Shown: positions 11,700-21,411 of the stretch, piece after piece
Numbering within the stretch: the stretch's first letter is position 1
How the letters are laid out: each line of letters opens with the position of its first letter
Assembly (NCBI GenBank): GCA_903813345.2
Contig: CAIIXF020000003.1
Location: 27,047,248-27,111,247 of the forward strand
Direction: 5' to 3'
Source of the DNA: Owenia fusiformis
Lineage: Eukaryota; Annelida; Polychaeta; Sabellida; Oweniidae
DNA: 64,000 nucleotides
Program-made: the position numbers and the translations under genes
The notes under the pieces: model-generated
Told to the model about the DNA's origin: nothing
What the model saw: only the letters and a program-made list of their open reading frames with translations
Databases searched by the model: none

Positions 11700-12540
11700 T
11701 AATTTATTTTTTTGATTTGACAAAAATTCGATCAGAAACTACCTATTACGAAAAACTCCAGTGATATATTTTAGCTAGGCTCCACCAATGTTACTTGGTG
11801 GTGATATAATTCCTAAAGTCAATGAACATAAGCACCTTGGCTTTACTTTTGACCAAAATTTGTCGTTTGAACCGCACATTATTCAGGCCTCAAACAAAAT
11901 TGACAAGCTACTTAACCACTTGAAAAGTTTATCAAAAAAACTCAGTGGAAAACATCTTCAACTCATGTTTAATTCTTACATTTTGCCACATTTTGACTTC
12001 TATGATATACTCTATGGCTGTGCAAACTCCTTGACTCTAAAATGCCTAGATAAATTATATTATAAAGCTGCTGTGATTTGCTCAGGTGTCATCCACGAAT
12101 CATCCACCATCAAAACACTCCATACTTTAAATTGGCCATCACTCAAAATCCGTAGGAAATTACATAGGATGTTCCTAGTTTTTAAAGTTAATAAGGGTAA
12201 TGCTCCGAATTATGTTAGCTCTATTTTTGCAAAGTTTAAAAGAGCACCTATAAGAGATCTAAGATTAACCTTACCATATCACATCCCCGCGAAAAGATCA
12301 TCAATCCAAAATAGATCATGTGTTTTTTCTTGTTTAGGAGAGTGGAACTCACTTGAGCCAACTAAAAGTGGCTTATAATGTACCTTACAAAGCCGCTAAT
12401 GTATTTGTGTTTATTGTAATAATTTGAAATAAAGAAATACAATATATAAAAAAAAGCTAGCCTTGGACCAAGCCTAGCTAAAATATATCACTGGAGTAAT
12501 TTATTTTTTTGATTTTTTAGCTAGGCTTGGTCCAAGGGGC
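11700..12540. repeat. duplicated and inverted flanks around a LINE fragment
   Basis: The tract agtaatttatttttttgatt occurs at 11698 and again at 12494. The tract ccagtgatatattttagcta at 11758 occurs in reverse complement at 12473-12492, and gctaggcttggtccaagg at 12520 is the complement of 12461-12478. The LINE fragment therefore lies inside a rearranged, partly palindromic duplication rather than between simple target-site duplications. Confidence 0.65.
11788..12460 (+). pseudogene. LINE retrotransposon 3' fragment (RT C-terminus)
   Basis: An open frame of 196 residues (11788-12378) corresponds to the part of a jockey/CR1/L2-type LINE polyprotein after the RT palm. Recognisable stretches are NEHKHLGFTFDQNLSFEPHI, the segment MFNSYILPHFDFYDILYG, the pattern LDKLYYKAAV, and a C-terminal part ending CVFSCLGEWNSL. 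The first methionine is internal to the original protein: the RT YxDD motif, the endonuclease and all 5' sequence are missing, so this is a 5'-truncated insertion. It is still uninterrupted, which suggests a young copy. A 3' UTR with AATAAA near 12428 and a short A-rich tail at 12449-12457 close it. It is not a host gene. Confidence 0.8.
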
Positions 12541-12559
12541 CCGTCTTAAGTGCGTGTTG

Positions 12560-13035
12560 AATTAAATGGAGCCCGGGTGTCGTAGTGATGAGTTTGAATT
12601 ATGTCGATTATTCGATTGTTATATATAAATAAACATCGATCTTCGGCGAAGATAAAGTAAGAACAACATATATATCCGAGAAACATGTTGGTAAGTACAG
12701 TATTTAATTTATAATGGCAGAAAATCAAATTGAATCGAAATCGAATTTTCAACTTTTTCAATTTTTTTTCGTTCGATTAGTCTATTTTGATTTTCTATTT
12801 GATTTTTACATTCTATCTTCTTCGTCCTGCGGGACTATACTAGGCAAAGGCCCGGAACATGTATAACATTGAGTCAAATTCACTTATAGAACATGCTGTA
12901 AGCTTTATTTCTTTCCATTTTTACGGGCCTATGCCTGGGCTATGATTCTAGGCCTAGCTATAGACTACTAGATCTATAGGACTTAGACTAGCCTAAAGCT
13001 AGAGCCTTAGATCTAGCTCTTTCAGAGGCTGTGAC
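12560..13035. other. no gene seen
   Basis: AT-rich sequence with a cluster of ctaggcct/agatct-like short palindromes at 12925-13020. No supported coding region. Confidence 0.4.
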
Positions 13036-13039
13036 TGAT

Positions 13040-13830
13040 CTGTTAGAACAGCCTTTAGAGCCCGCTATCAACCGCTTCAAAATTGTGTTAGTGTCCTCCT
13101 TGCGAAAATCGAAAAAATTAAAAGGTGCTTCTGTGCCGAACAGCAAATTCTCATTAATCATTGAGAAGATACTCTTTACCAAGAAACCAAAAATGGAAGT
13201 TTTGACGGAAAGACATGACGTACAAGTCAAAATCTCTGAATCTTGCTAGGTACATGACAGATAAAGAGAATTTAAATCCTGATCGGCAAAGAAGCGGCTA
13301 ATAACTTACATATTTTCTCAACAAAAAGCACTGATGTAGCTCACATTGGGAGATAGTAGTAAGCACTTGAAGTTGATTTCAGTAGATCAGTTACACCTGT
13401 CATGATTTCAAGGAAAGACACAAAGTATCCGTCAAAAGAGAAAAGCTTACATAAATGCGAGCAAAATCTGCAAATTTATTATAGCTATTGACTTCTCGAA
13501 TATGTTGAACGCACAACTCTAAACAATACTTGAAATTGAATAAAATTGACAAAATATGAGAAGACAGTCTAAAACCTAACTGGGAGAGCTGCCATTGTTT
13601 GCCCGGAAATCTTCAGAGATTTTGACTAGTACTTTGTGTCTTTCCATCAAAATTGCCATTTTGGTTTCTCGCTGGGTAATTCACAGATGAAGAGAAATCT
13701 TGATTGACAAAAATACAGCTGATAGCTAACAGCTTTTCTTAAACAGAAGATAAAGGAAGATATAAAGGAACCTGTTATGATTTTGAAGCGGGTGATAGCC
13801 GATAGGGGGCATGTTAAGGCTGTAAGTAGA
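13040..13830. repeat. inverted repeat with arms of about 200 bp
   Basis: The left arm (13045-13250) and the reversed right arm (13610-13825) share aaccgcttcaaaat-like sequence, gagaaaccaaaa/caagaaaccaaaa, ggaaagacac and agtcaaaatctctgaa in the same order. Short frames on both strands of the left arm are repeat sequence. A third partial match (aaggaaagacacaaagt) sits at 13410. Confidence 0.6.
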
Positions 13831-13859
13831 GGGTGTAGCAATAAATCTAACCCAAATAG

Positions 13860-15850
13860 AGTTTAACACATCTCAGTATAGGCAAAATTAAAATTCATTA
13901 AAGTTTCATCACTTTAGCATGTGTACATTTGCTGGCCTTCTAATATTTTGCCAATAGATTTGTTAGGCTTGATTGCAAATTCTTATGAAATATATGAGTG
14001 TATGGTTTCAATGTACTGTACTCCCGATATTTTTCGCGTGCAATTTAGTTTCGTGCTTTTCGCGATTGTGTAAAAATCACGAAAATTAATAGTCGCGAAT
14101 ATCGCCAATTAAAGGCTGAGGTGCAACATGCCATTGACTAAGATCTAGAGATTGTAAATCTTATCCAAAGTATATGATATTGGGTAGATGGCAGTTCTTA
14201 AATATATGATAGACACCAATAATTCAACATCATAATTTAACCTTTTCCATTAAATATTCCCTGTATCAAGCACAAAAACGTATTTACACCCTTTACTAAA
14301 ATGGCAACCCCTCTATCACGCACTTGTTGTACATAAACATTTTCGTCGGTTTTAAATCATCGAGCTGTTGCCTAAGATAATGTACGAGTATGTTAAGATG
14401 AATATTCAAAGCTTTGTCATATTATATGATTTAATTATTCTTTTTCAAAAATGACTTCCAACCTTTCTTGTTGTTAAATCATTGCATTTTCCTGGATGTA
14501 GCAGATTGGCATTAGTAAAAACAATTAAGGCATTAACATGCTAAATGTTACCACCTGTCATTTGTTACAGACGCCGAACGCCGAACAACGTCCACAAAAA
14601 AGTTTGAGACTTTAACATTATGTCACGACTTGAGGTGGTGACATAACAAAGAATGATAACCTATAATGCCTAAGAGTAGATATTCTCTTATTGTTTTCAT
14701 CTTCGGATAGAACCATACACAAGGCCTTATCAAATCAAAATAAAAAAACATATCAGATAGGAGTTGCCGCTTTCAATAACAGCATATAAAATGAATGCAA
14801 TCATCGGGCATGGAAATTATTGGAAATTGTCTTGTGGCGTTATGATTTATGACTATTGACTTAAATAAAGGGATATAATGAAGCTTAATAGTTCGTTCTG
14901 CTTGACTTCTTTCTTCGATAATATTATTCCATCAATACGATCTCTGCGTGGATGGGTAGATAGATACGCGCGTTTGTCTGCTAGTGCGTAGCCACACAAT
15001 AACAATCATAACGACATCTTGGAAGTTTTTTTTATATTCATATTCTGACCCCGAACCCAATGCCATTGCCAATGCCTTGGAACTCTCGCATTTACATGTT
15101 TATGTTTAATAGAATGAAAGGTGTGCACAAATATTGGAACTTGCTTATGTTTGGAATTTTACAAATGGAACTTTTGTTGAGTCAATGATTTGAGATAAAA
15201 CTTTTAATTTTGAGTTTTCAAACGTTCAATCGCTTAGGGTAAGGGTACGACGGATTTGGGCGTGTCTTTACTCCTTTTCTCGTATCTCGCTAAATAAAAT
15301 AGTTATTGTCTACTGATGGCCAAATGTTAATATATGATCTTTACATCTTTATTCTGCGATTTGGTAGCAATGTAAAAATTCTAAAAATGTGAAATGTGTT
15401 TCGAATTATAAAATGTTTACAACTGAACGTTCTGAAAAGTGTTATCACAATTAAAAGCAACAGGTTGTCCGTTTTCTCCCACACATCAAATAAGCCAATT
15501 GATTTTACACAAATCTAGAAACTAGTAACAAGTATTCAGTGTTACAATTTGATGTATATTATATTTTAGGGTACCATGCAAAACGGAAAAATAAAATAAA
15601 TAATAAAATATAGATTCACCAATGTAAGGTGAAATGTTTTCTCCAAACACGGCACTGTATTGCCGACCTCCAGCCCCGAACCCGACCCCACTACTAATAA
15701 GATGTTGCCGCCCTTTCCGTCAAACTTCAATCAAGCAATGACGTCACCATGCAGTAAATAAAGTCAGTTTTCTCTTTGTTAATCTTTTATTTAGTTTCAG
15801 ATAAGAAATAGACAGGTATATTAATAAAAGATTTTCCTTACAGGTAAATT
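13860..15850. other. intergenic; two short repeat copies
   Basis: Contains a small ttcgcgaatat-type hairpin tract at 14030-14105, and at 14545-14640 a tract with ttaccacctgtcatttgtta and cagacgccgaac that recurs at 60178-60310. Nothing else identified upstream of the first gene. Confidence 0.5.
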
Positions 15851-15856
15851 TATTGC

Positions 15857-15865
15857 TATATAAAT
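15857..15865 (+). promoter_or_regulatory. TATA box of the upstream Cys-rich gene
   Basis: TATATAAAT lies 93 bases before the ATG at 15958. A start of transcription near 15888, about 30 bases downstream, would give a 5' UTR of about 70 bases. Placement and consensus support it; no transcript data. Confidence 0.55.
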
Positions 15866-15957
15866 ATCAGCGTTCATCCCGACGCTGCACAGTATACGTT
15901 AAGAACCGAGATTGAATTTTAAGTCTCGATTTCCAGATTCACAAGACGCCGTTCAAC

Positions 15958-15975
15958 ATGCTTTATTTCGTCACA
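15958..15975 (+). CDS. gene 1 exon 1 (coding part)
   Basis: ATG followed by six codons and a strong donor (ACA then GTAAGTAA). It encodes the start of the signal peptide; the 959-base intron after it is in phase 0. Confidence 0.65.
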
Positions 15976-17169
15976 GTAAGTAATTATTTAATCTTAATTA
16001 AAATCATTCTTGAATTGATTAAATGCTTAATCGTATCTTTGGTTATTTTCCTCGCTATGCTTATGTATTACTAAAGAATATTCATGGTTACTAGAGGTTT
16101 GTATATATTAGAATATAAATTGCTGACAAGTCATATGGAAAGATTTTTATCAACACGTATACAATTTACCTGATCGGGACAAATTCAGAGCAGACATTAA
16201 GAATATTTTTTCATTAGTTTATTACAATTCATATCTCAATGTTTTAATTTACGTTCTATGAATTCTTCTGATGGAATTTTTTCCTTTACGTTTTTAAGGG
16301 AAGTAAGATTAATATATAAGTAAACAACGGCATCAGTTAAAGTCAAAATGAAGAAACTGACTGGGATTTGGCTGAAGAATATAAACTTGAAAAAAATACT
16401 TACTAGTAGTTAAATCAACTTTATTCTCCAAATTCAATATTCTGAAAACAAAATTGAAATGTTATAGTTTAAGAATATGATGTTTAAATAAATCACACAA
16501 TTTAGGAACATTTAATTTAAAAAAGTTCAAACTGTCATTTTCAAGAATAAACATCATAATTATTCTTTAAAAACTGCTCTTCTCGGGAAATACTTAATTT
16601 TTTTTAAAATGCAAAGTTTTTGTAAAATTTCGTTTTTCCAAAAATTAGTATATCCATTCTAATTATTTCATTTGTGCTGCTGTACGCTATAGCCCATGTG
16701 GCTGATTAATTGGATACACAGGTGCGTCTAATATAGTCATTTTATTTATTTAGGGGATTCTTTTTTCTAGCACATGATACATTTTTAGATTGTGACATGT
16801 TGTATGTTTTGATATTTTTATGATAAACAAAATAAATAAATTAAATAAATAAATGTTATAAATTCATATTCAATCATAAATAAAATCATGTAATGACAAC
16901 CATTTTAAACCTTCTTAAATTATTGTATTTCCAGGCCTTAGTCTTAGCAGGCTGTCTCGTGAATGCAGACCCGATTAAGAAGTGTAAAGGTGAATATGAC
17001 ATGGCCGGGAAAACCTTCCCGATTGTATCAGATAAAAAGTGGGTCGAATATGACGAAGTGAGTGATGTAAAAAGAGACTGCTATTGCCAAGAGTACAGAG
17101 AGATTCTTTTTGATGACTGCGGAAACCATGACTACTGCAGTACTCCTACTAAAAGATGTAAATGGAGAG
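15958..17169 (+). CDS. secreted cysteine-rich protein, gene 1 (3' end not found)
   Basis: Two exons are visible: 15958-15975 (MLYFVT, donor GTAAGT) and 16935-17169 (acceptor TTTCCAG, donor GTAATA). Joined in phase 0 they give a signal peptide, MLYFVTALVLAGCLVNA, then a short secreted domain. Its six cysteines (23, 55, 57, 68, 74, 81) have the order C-W-CxC-EY-C-C-C-W. The spacing nearly equals that of gene 2 at 21379, and both genes share CKW next to a phase-1 donor, so they are paralogues. The early CxxxxG, W and CxC arrangement weakly recalls beta-microseminoprotein-like domains; I do not claim that family. If the donor is not used, translation stops at 17193-17195, giving a 93-residue form ending INSYII. 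No third exon homologous to that of gene 2 was found before 21300. The product is probably extracellular and disulphide-bonded; function unknown. Confidence 0.65.
16935..17169 (+). CDS. gene 1 exon 2
   Basis: Acceptor TGTATTTCCAG. The exon encodes the end of the signal peptide (ALVLAGCLVNA) and the six-cysteine domain up to KRCKWR, leaving one base (phase 1) before GTAATA. Confidence 0.7.
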
Positions 17170-17484
17170 GTAATATTAATTCATATATTATATAATTTCA
17201 AGTTACATTCTCCCCTTCATTGGCAGGTCAACTGTACATGTTGCTTGCAACTTTGTCATCCCCTATAGATCTGATTCTGCCTTTATACAACTTCACCAAT
17301 TGATAACATGTTGTTGATCTTTTGGGAGATATTATATTTGAAATTGTAAGGAATATATTGCTTGGTCAGTTACACATGTTGCTTGCAATTTCCCTATTAG
17401 ATCTGATTCTGCTTTTAAACACAACCACTCATCCTAGTGCAAATGGTAGAATTCCATCTTCTCAATGTAATTATACATATATAG

Positions 17485-17757
17485 GCGTAGTCAAGGGGGG
17501 TTCGATGAGTGCGATCGCACCCCCCCCCCCCCATAACCAATAGAAATAAAAGCATGAGAATGAATGCTTTTTATTTGAAGCTTCTAGCTCAATTTTGAAG
17601 CAAATTGCATCAATATTTGTAAAATTCAAAATAAATCTTATTTTGGGCTAGTTTATGCCACAATCGCACCCCCACCCCTGACTGAAAACCGAAATTTTTG
17701 GGCGATCGCACCCCCCCCCCCCCCCCCTGACTGCAAGCTGGCTACACCCCTGATATA
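17485..17757. mobile_element. CCCC-rich miniature element
   Basis: Starts ggcgtagtcaagggggg and ends ctggctacacccctga, an imperfect inverted pair. Inside are three gcgatcgcacccc or caatcgcacccc motifs with poly-C runs, and tttttatttgaagcttctag, which recurs at 62595. Same family as 62486-62670. Confidence 0.65.
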
Positions 17758-18124
17758 TGTTTACAATCGGGTGTTTGCAGACGACATTTTTTTCTCGTTT
17801 GTTATGTGAGCATTTGGGTGAGACAAGACAATTTCACCATCATAAAGGTTATGCTGATGTCAAATACTTTTAAGTATAAATAACGTAACTGGTGGATATT
17901 CAAAGAAAGTAAGGTAGAACAGGTTACGATATTATTACCTTTTAAATCTAATCAAACAAATACCGCGGACTGATATATGACGTCAATGTTGTGCCTTCAT
18001 CTGATGCTGGCTAAATACACCAAAATTCAAAATGACCTATAGCCTATACCATCAAGAGACTATGTGATAGCATCAAGGACTAAGCATGTGGGAATTGATT
18101 GATAAACCTTCTGTAATAACATAG

Positions 18125-18245
18125 GATAACGATTACACATTCAAAAGAATTGTTACACATTCCAAAGAATTGTTACACATATACAAAAGAATGGTTGTTA
18201 CACATTCCAAAGAAGCGTTGCATATTCCAAAGAAAAAGTTAATGT
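18125..18245 (+). repeat. short tandem repeat, cacattccaaagaa-type
   Basis: About five imperfect copies of a 20-27 base unit built from ttacacattc and caaagaattg. Lies in the ground between gene 1 and gene 2. Confidence 0.7.
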
Positions 18246-18423
18246 TACACGTTCGTCAAAATGATATCACATTAATTGAAATCTACATGTAAAAAATTAC
18301 ATCTAGAAATCTGGTTCTAAATAGTGTTTATCAACTTTGAAAAATTAATTTTTTTTTGAAAATGTGACTTCTAGGTCGGGGAGATTCCCCATTGACTCCA
18401 TGTTATAAAATCACATTTCACAA

Positions 18424-18718
18424 CAAGGAGGATTGGCTCCCAGAGTGCAACATCGATATTCTGCCCCATATATGGGTATGTCGTGCTACAAAATTTGAAT
18501 TCCAACGACCGCCATTTTGTTCACTTCAACATTTGAATCGTGAATTTTGGTCTTATTTCCCAACGAAAAATTCCAAAACTCACAAGAAATGATCGAGATA
18601 TTGGTTCGAATATTTTGAACTGTTTATTTTGAATTTATAATCGGTTATAATTTCAGTAAATTACGACAATTCGGCGTTTTCATTGTTGGAAAATATCGAC
18701 TTCGATTCTGGGAGCCAA
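18424..18718. mobile_element. miniature element with ggaggattggctcccag ends
   Basis: Left end aaggaggattggctcccaga, then gcaacatcgatattc; right end is the complement, gaaaatatcgac... tgggagccaatcctcctt. About 25-bp TIRs and a 295-bp length. Related copies are at 31610-31980 and 37153-37510. Confidence 0.75.
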
Positions 18719-19391
18719 TCCTCCTTGATTTCACAAGTAAAATCTTTTCTTGTATTGCACAGATATTTTCTTTTACAAGACATACTTTAATTTGTACCAC
18801 TATCAGATACAAAAGGGGAATTTGAAAATTGAACCACTAAAACTGATGAATATTTAAGTTTCAGGGAACTTTCTAATACCCTGCCATGTTATCTGAGGTT
18901 ATCTGCCCGAATTAGCCACCTAATGATGAAACTGACAACTACCTACTCGCATCTGGGTTATTGTTCTAGTATATTTGAATATTTAATTTTGCCCTTTTTA
19001 AAATCTCGGTGTTATTTTTCTAAAAGAATAACAAATATAGATCTAGAGTACTCTTGAAAATGGGATAAAATAAAAGTGAAGAAAAGTTATTTATACACTA
19101 ATTATCTCTTTACTTTTCATCGTTTAATAATTTATTCACTTTTTTCATTCATCGAACTGGAAAAAAACATGTTGTATGCGTTATAATAAATATGTTATAC
19201 TTAGAATAATTAAGATATACATACAGTATATCATACAGCGTTACGTAGAGACTATAAAAATATTATCAATGGTTATAGGTTGATGGATTCAAGAATGTTA
19301 CTATGAGTTGATGGAGAAAACAATGAATTTCTTCAATTTTTCATAAAAGGTTTTGCGAGTATATAACTGATAAAGATTATTTAGAATTTAA

Positions 19392-19668
19392 AGTTCATGC
19401 CGCAGTCACATTTGATCTATGGCAACCGTACGGCTACCCTGCGTGCAGAGTCTAGTTAAACTACAAGAAGACGAAGCTCTCTTTTAAGAAGTGAGGTCAA
19501 ACGAATGCAAAGGGTACCGTACGGCGGTCGTATCTTCCCAAAATTGAGAGAAATATGCAGCATTAAATATAGGGATTAGCAGTTCGATGTAGATTTTCTA
19601 TATCGATTTTGTAAACCTACGGCCGCCGTACACCCGCCGTAGAGCAAATGTGACTGAGGCTTTATCAA
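19392..19668. mobile_element. miniature element with cagtcacatttg ends
   Basis: TIRs are gccgcagtcacatttgatct and the complement of gcctcagtcacatttgctct. The interior has tacggctaccctg/ggccgccgta-type GC patches. A shortened relative, sharing the aaaatcgatatagaaaat block, is at 56522-56655 in an intron of the receptor-like gene. Confidence 0.75.
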
Positions 19669-19669
19669 C

Positions 19670-20560
19670 ATATTGATATGGACAGTTTATCATCAAGCTA
19701 AATGCAATGCAAATATTTTTGACGTGATTTAATCTGTGAAATAGGACGTATTTATATCTTAGTGTTTATATTGAATAAAACTGGCATGTTTGTTATGTAA
19801 GACATATTATATTGACACGATGTCTGTTTTCAGTATGACAGGGTAAACCAGGATAATGTCTTCCAGGATTCTTGAAATGTGTATTGTTCATTTTAGAGCA
19901 TTTTTAGATCCCGTCTGGTGTTTGTTCTAACATACATTTTGAAGCTTTTGCCCTTTTATCCTATCATTAATATTAACTAATTACGTTGTGTGGTTCGAAT
20001 GGGCCGTCTTGCGGGCATATATTTATACTTAAAAATATGATTAATCCAATGTAATATTTCATTATACATATAAAAATATGATTTATAATATGTACCAATA
20101 TGTGGTATAATCAATGTACATAAAAAGTATTTTTGAAACAAAAGCATGATTGATTTGTACCTACAAATAAATGCAAATAAGATTGGTCGATAAATCGAGG
20201 ATTATTGATATGACTGCGTCTGGGGCTGATTAATTAAAATGGTATTTTTGTCTCGGAATAGAATAGCAAACAAATGAAAAATGTGACACGTCTAGATATT
20301 ACATAAATTGAGTTATTTGTTTGAATTCTGCCAATATTTTAATCTCAATTTAATTTCCTATCTGCGCACTGTACTGACATGTTGCTATCTTGGCAACTAC
20401 TAATTCGCCATCAGCACCATTTAGTTAACGATACCACGAAGATGTTTATACTTAACATACAAGCTAAAGGAGACAAAGTCCCAAGGCCAGGTTAACCTGC
20501 TAACGATGCAAAAAGACCAGAGTGTGACGCACAATATAGTATCCTGAAGAAATAAGCTAC
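19670..20560. other. no gene seen; AT-rich
   Basis: Low-complexity AT-rich sequence with aaaaatatgatt repeats near 20030-20090. I searched it for a third exon of gene 1 (a phase-1 acceptor followed by a Cys-rich frame) and did not find one. Confidence 0.5.
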
Positions 20561-20632
20561 ACGGGTGTTCCAGCCTCTTCGCTATGTTACTCTTTTATCC
20601 CAAAGAGGACCGATACAAACCCAGACAGTTAC

Positions 20633-20696
20633 ATGAAATTGATTCTGCTGACAGCCCAACTCAATGTGGCCCTGGGCCAAGGAAAAAGATGTGCCC
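20633..20696 (+). CDS. possible isolated signal-peptide exon
   Basis: ATG at 20633 opens MKLILLTAQLNVALGQGKRC, shaped like a signal peptide plus the start of a mature chain. A GTAAGG donor follows at 20697 in phase 1, the same phase used by both neighbouring genes. The frame also stays open upstream to about 20600. No partner second exon was identified, so it may be a relic of a third paralogue or chance. Confidence 0.2.
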
Positions 20697-21312
20697 GTAA
20701 GGGAATGATAGTTATAAACCAGCCATAGTGGATCACTGTTCACTGCCTAACTCAGAAAAAAGCAAACGGATTTAGGGGAATATATAAGCACAAATGCCAA
20801 AGGGAAGGGTGACATGAAATGAAATGCTTATGCTTCTGAAATACCCAATGACGAATCGGAGCACTCACGTTTTGACACCCACGTGCACGCACTACGTGCC
20901 ACGTATCCTGTTCAAATTGCAGAAATGAATATTAGATGTCCATAAGGAAAATGCAGAAAATTTACATGTGACACGTAACATTAATTTATCCTGATGCATA
21001 CTTCGAAACAGGTGTTATCAACTTTTGTAATAATGGAAGATATAAAACTGATAATGCAATTTTTATATTCAAACACTTAACAAAAGGAAATTATATTAAA
21101 AGGTTGCATTTGTATCAGTTAAGAAACAATAGAAAACAAAAGATATAATTGTAGATACGAAGCTAATAGGGGAAAATATTACAAATTGCTCGCAGCTTTG
21201 ACTCATTAGCAATTTAGATTTTCATACAACTTGTTATTAAGGCCCATTTATGTATACATTATACAATAAATATATTATATTTTGCCTGTAATGATTCCTT
21301 GATAAATGCTTG

Positions 21313-21319
21313 TATAAGA
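21313..21319 (+). promoter_or_regulatory. possible TATA box of gene 2
   Basis: TATAAGA, 60 bases before the ATG at 21379. It is a weaker match than the element of gene 1 and is supported by position only. Confidence 0.3.
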
Positions 21320-21378
21320 TAATCGAATGGCTCTTTTACTTATTGGACTTGAACTGTAAACACATTAAGGGATTTAAA

Positions 21379-21411
21379 ATGAAAATAGCAATAACTTCAT
21401 TCAAGATATGG
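21379..21411 (+). CDS. gene 2 exon 1
   Basis: MKIAITSFKIW, then donor GTAAGT at 21412 in phase 0. It is chosen over the internal ATG at 21844 because it supplies the n-region of the signal peptide and parallels gene 1. Confidence 0.7.

Noticed and set aside
18392-18592. Candidate third exon for gene 1
   Set aside because: The frame lies in a miniature element with matching copies elsewhere and has no phase-1 acceptor.
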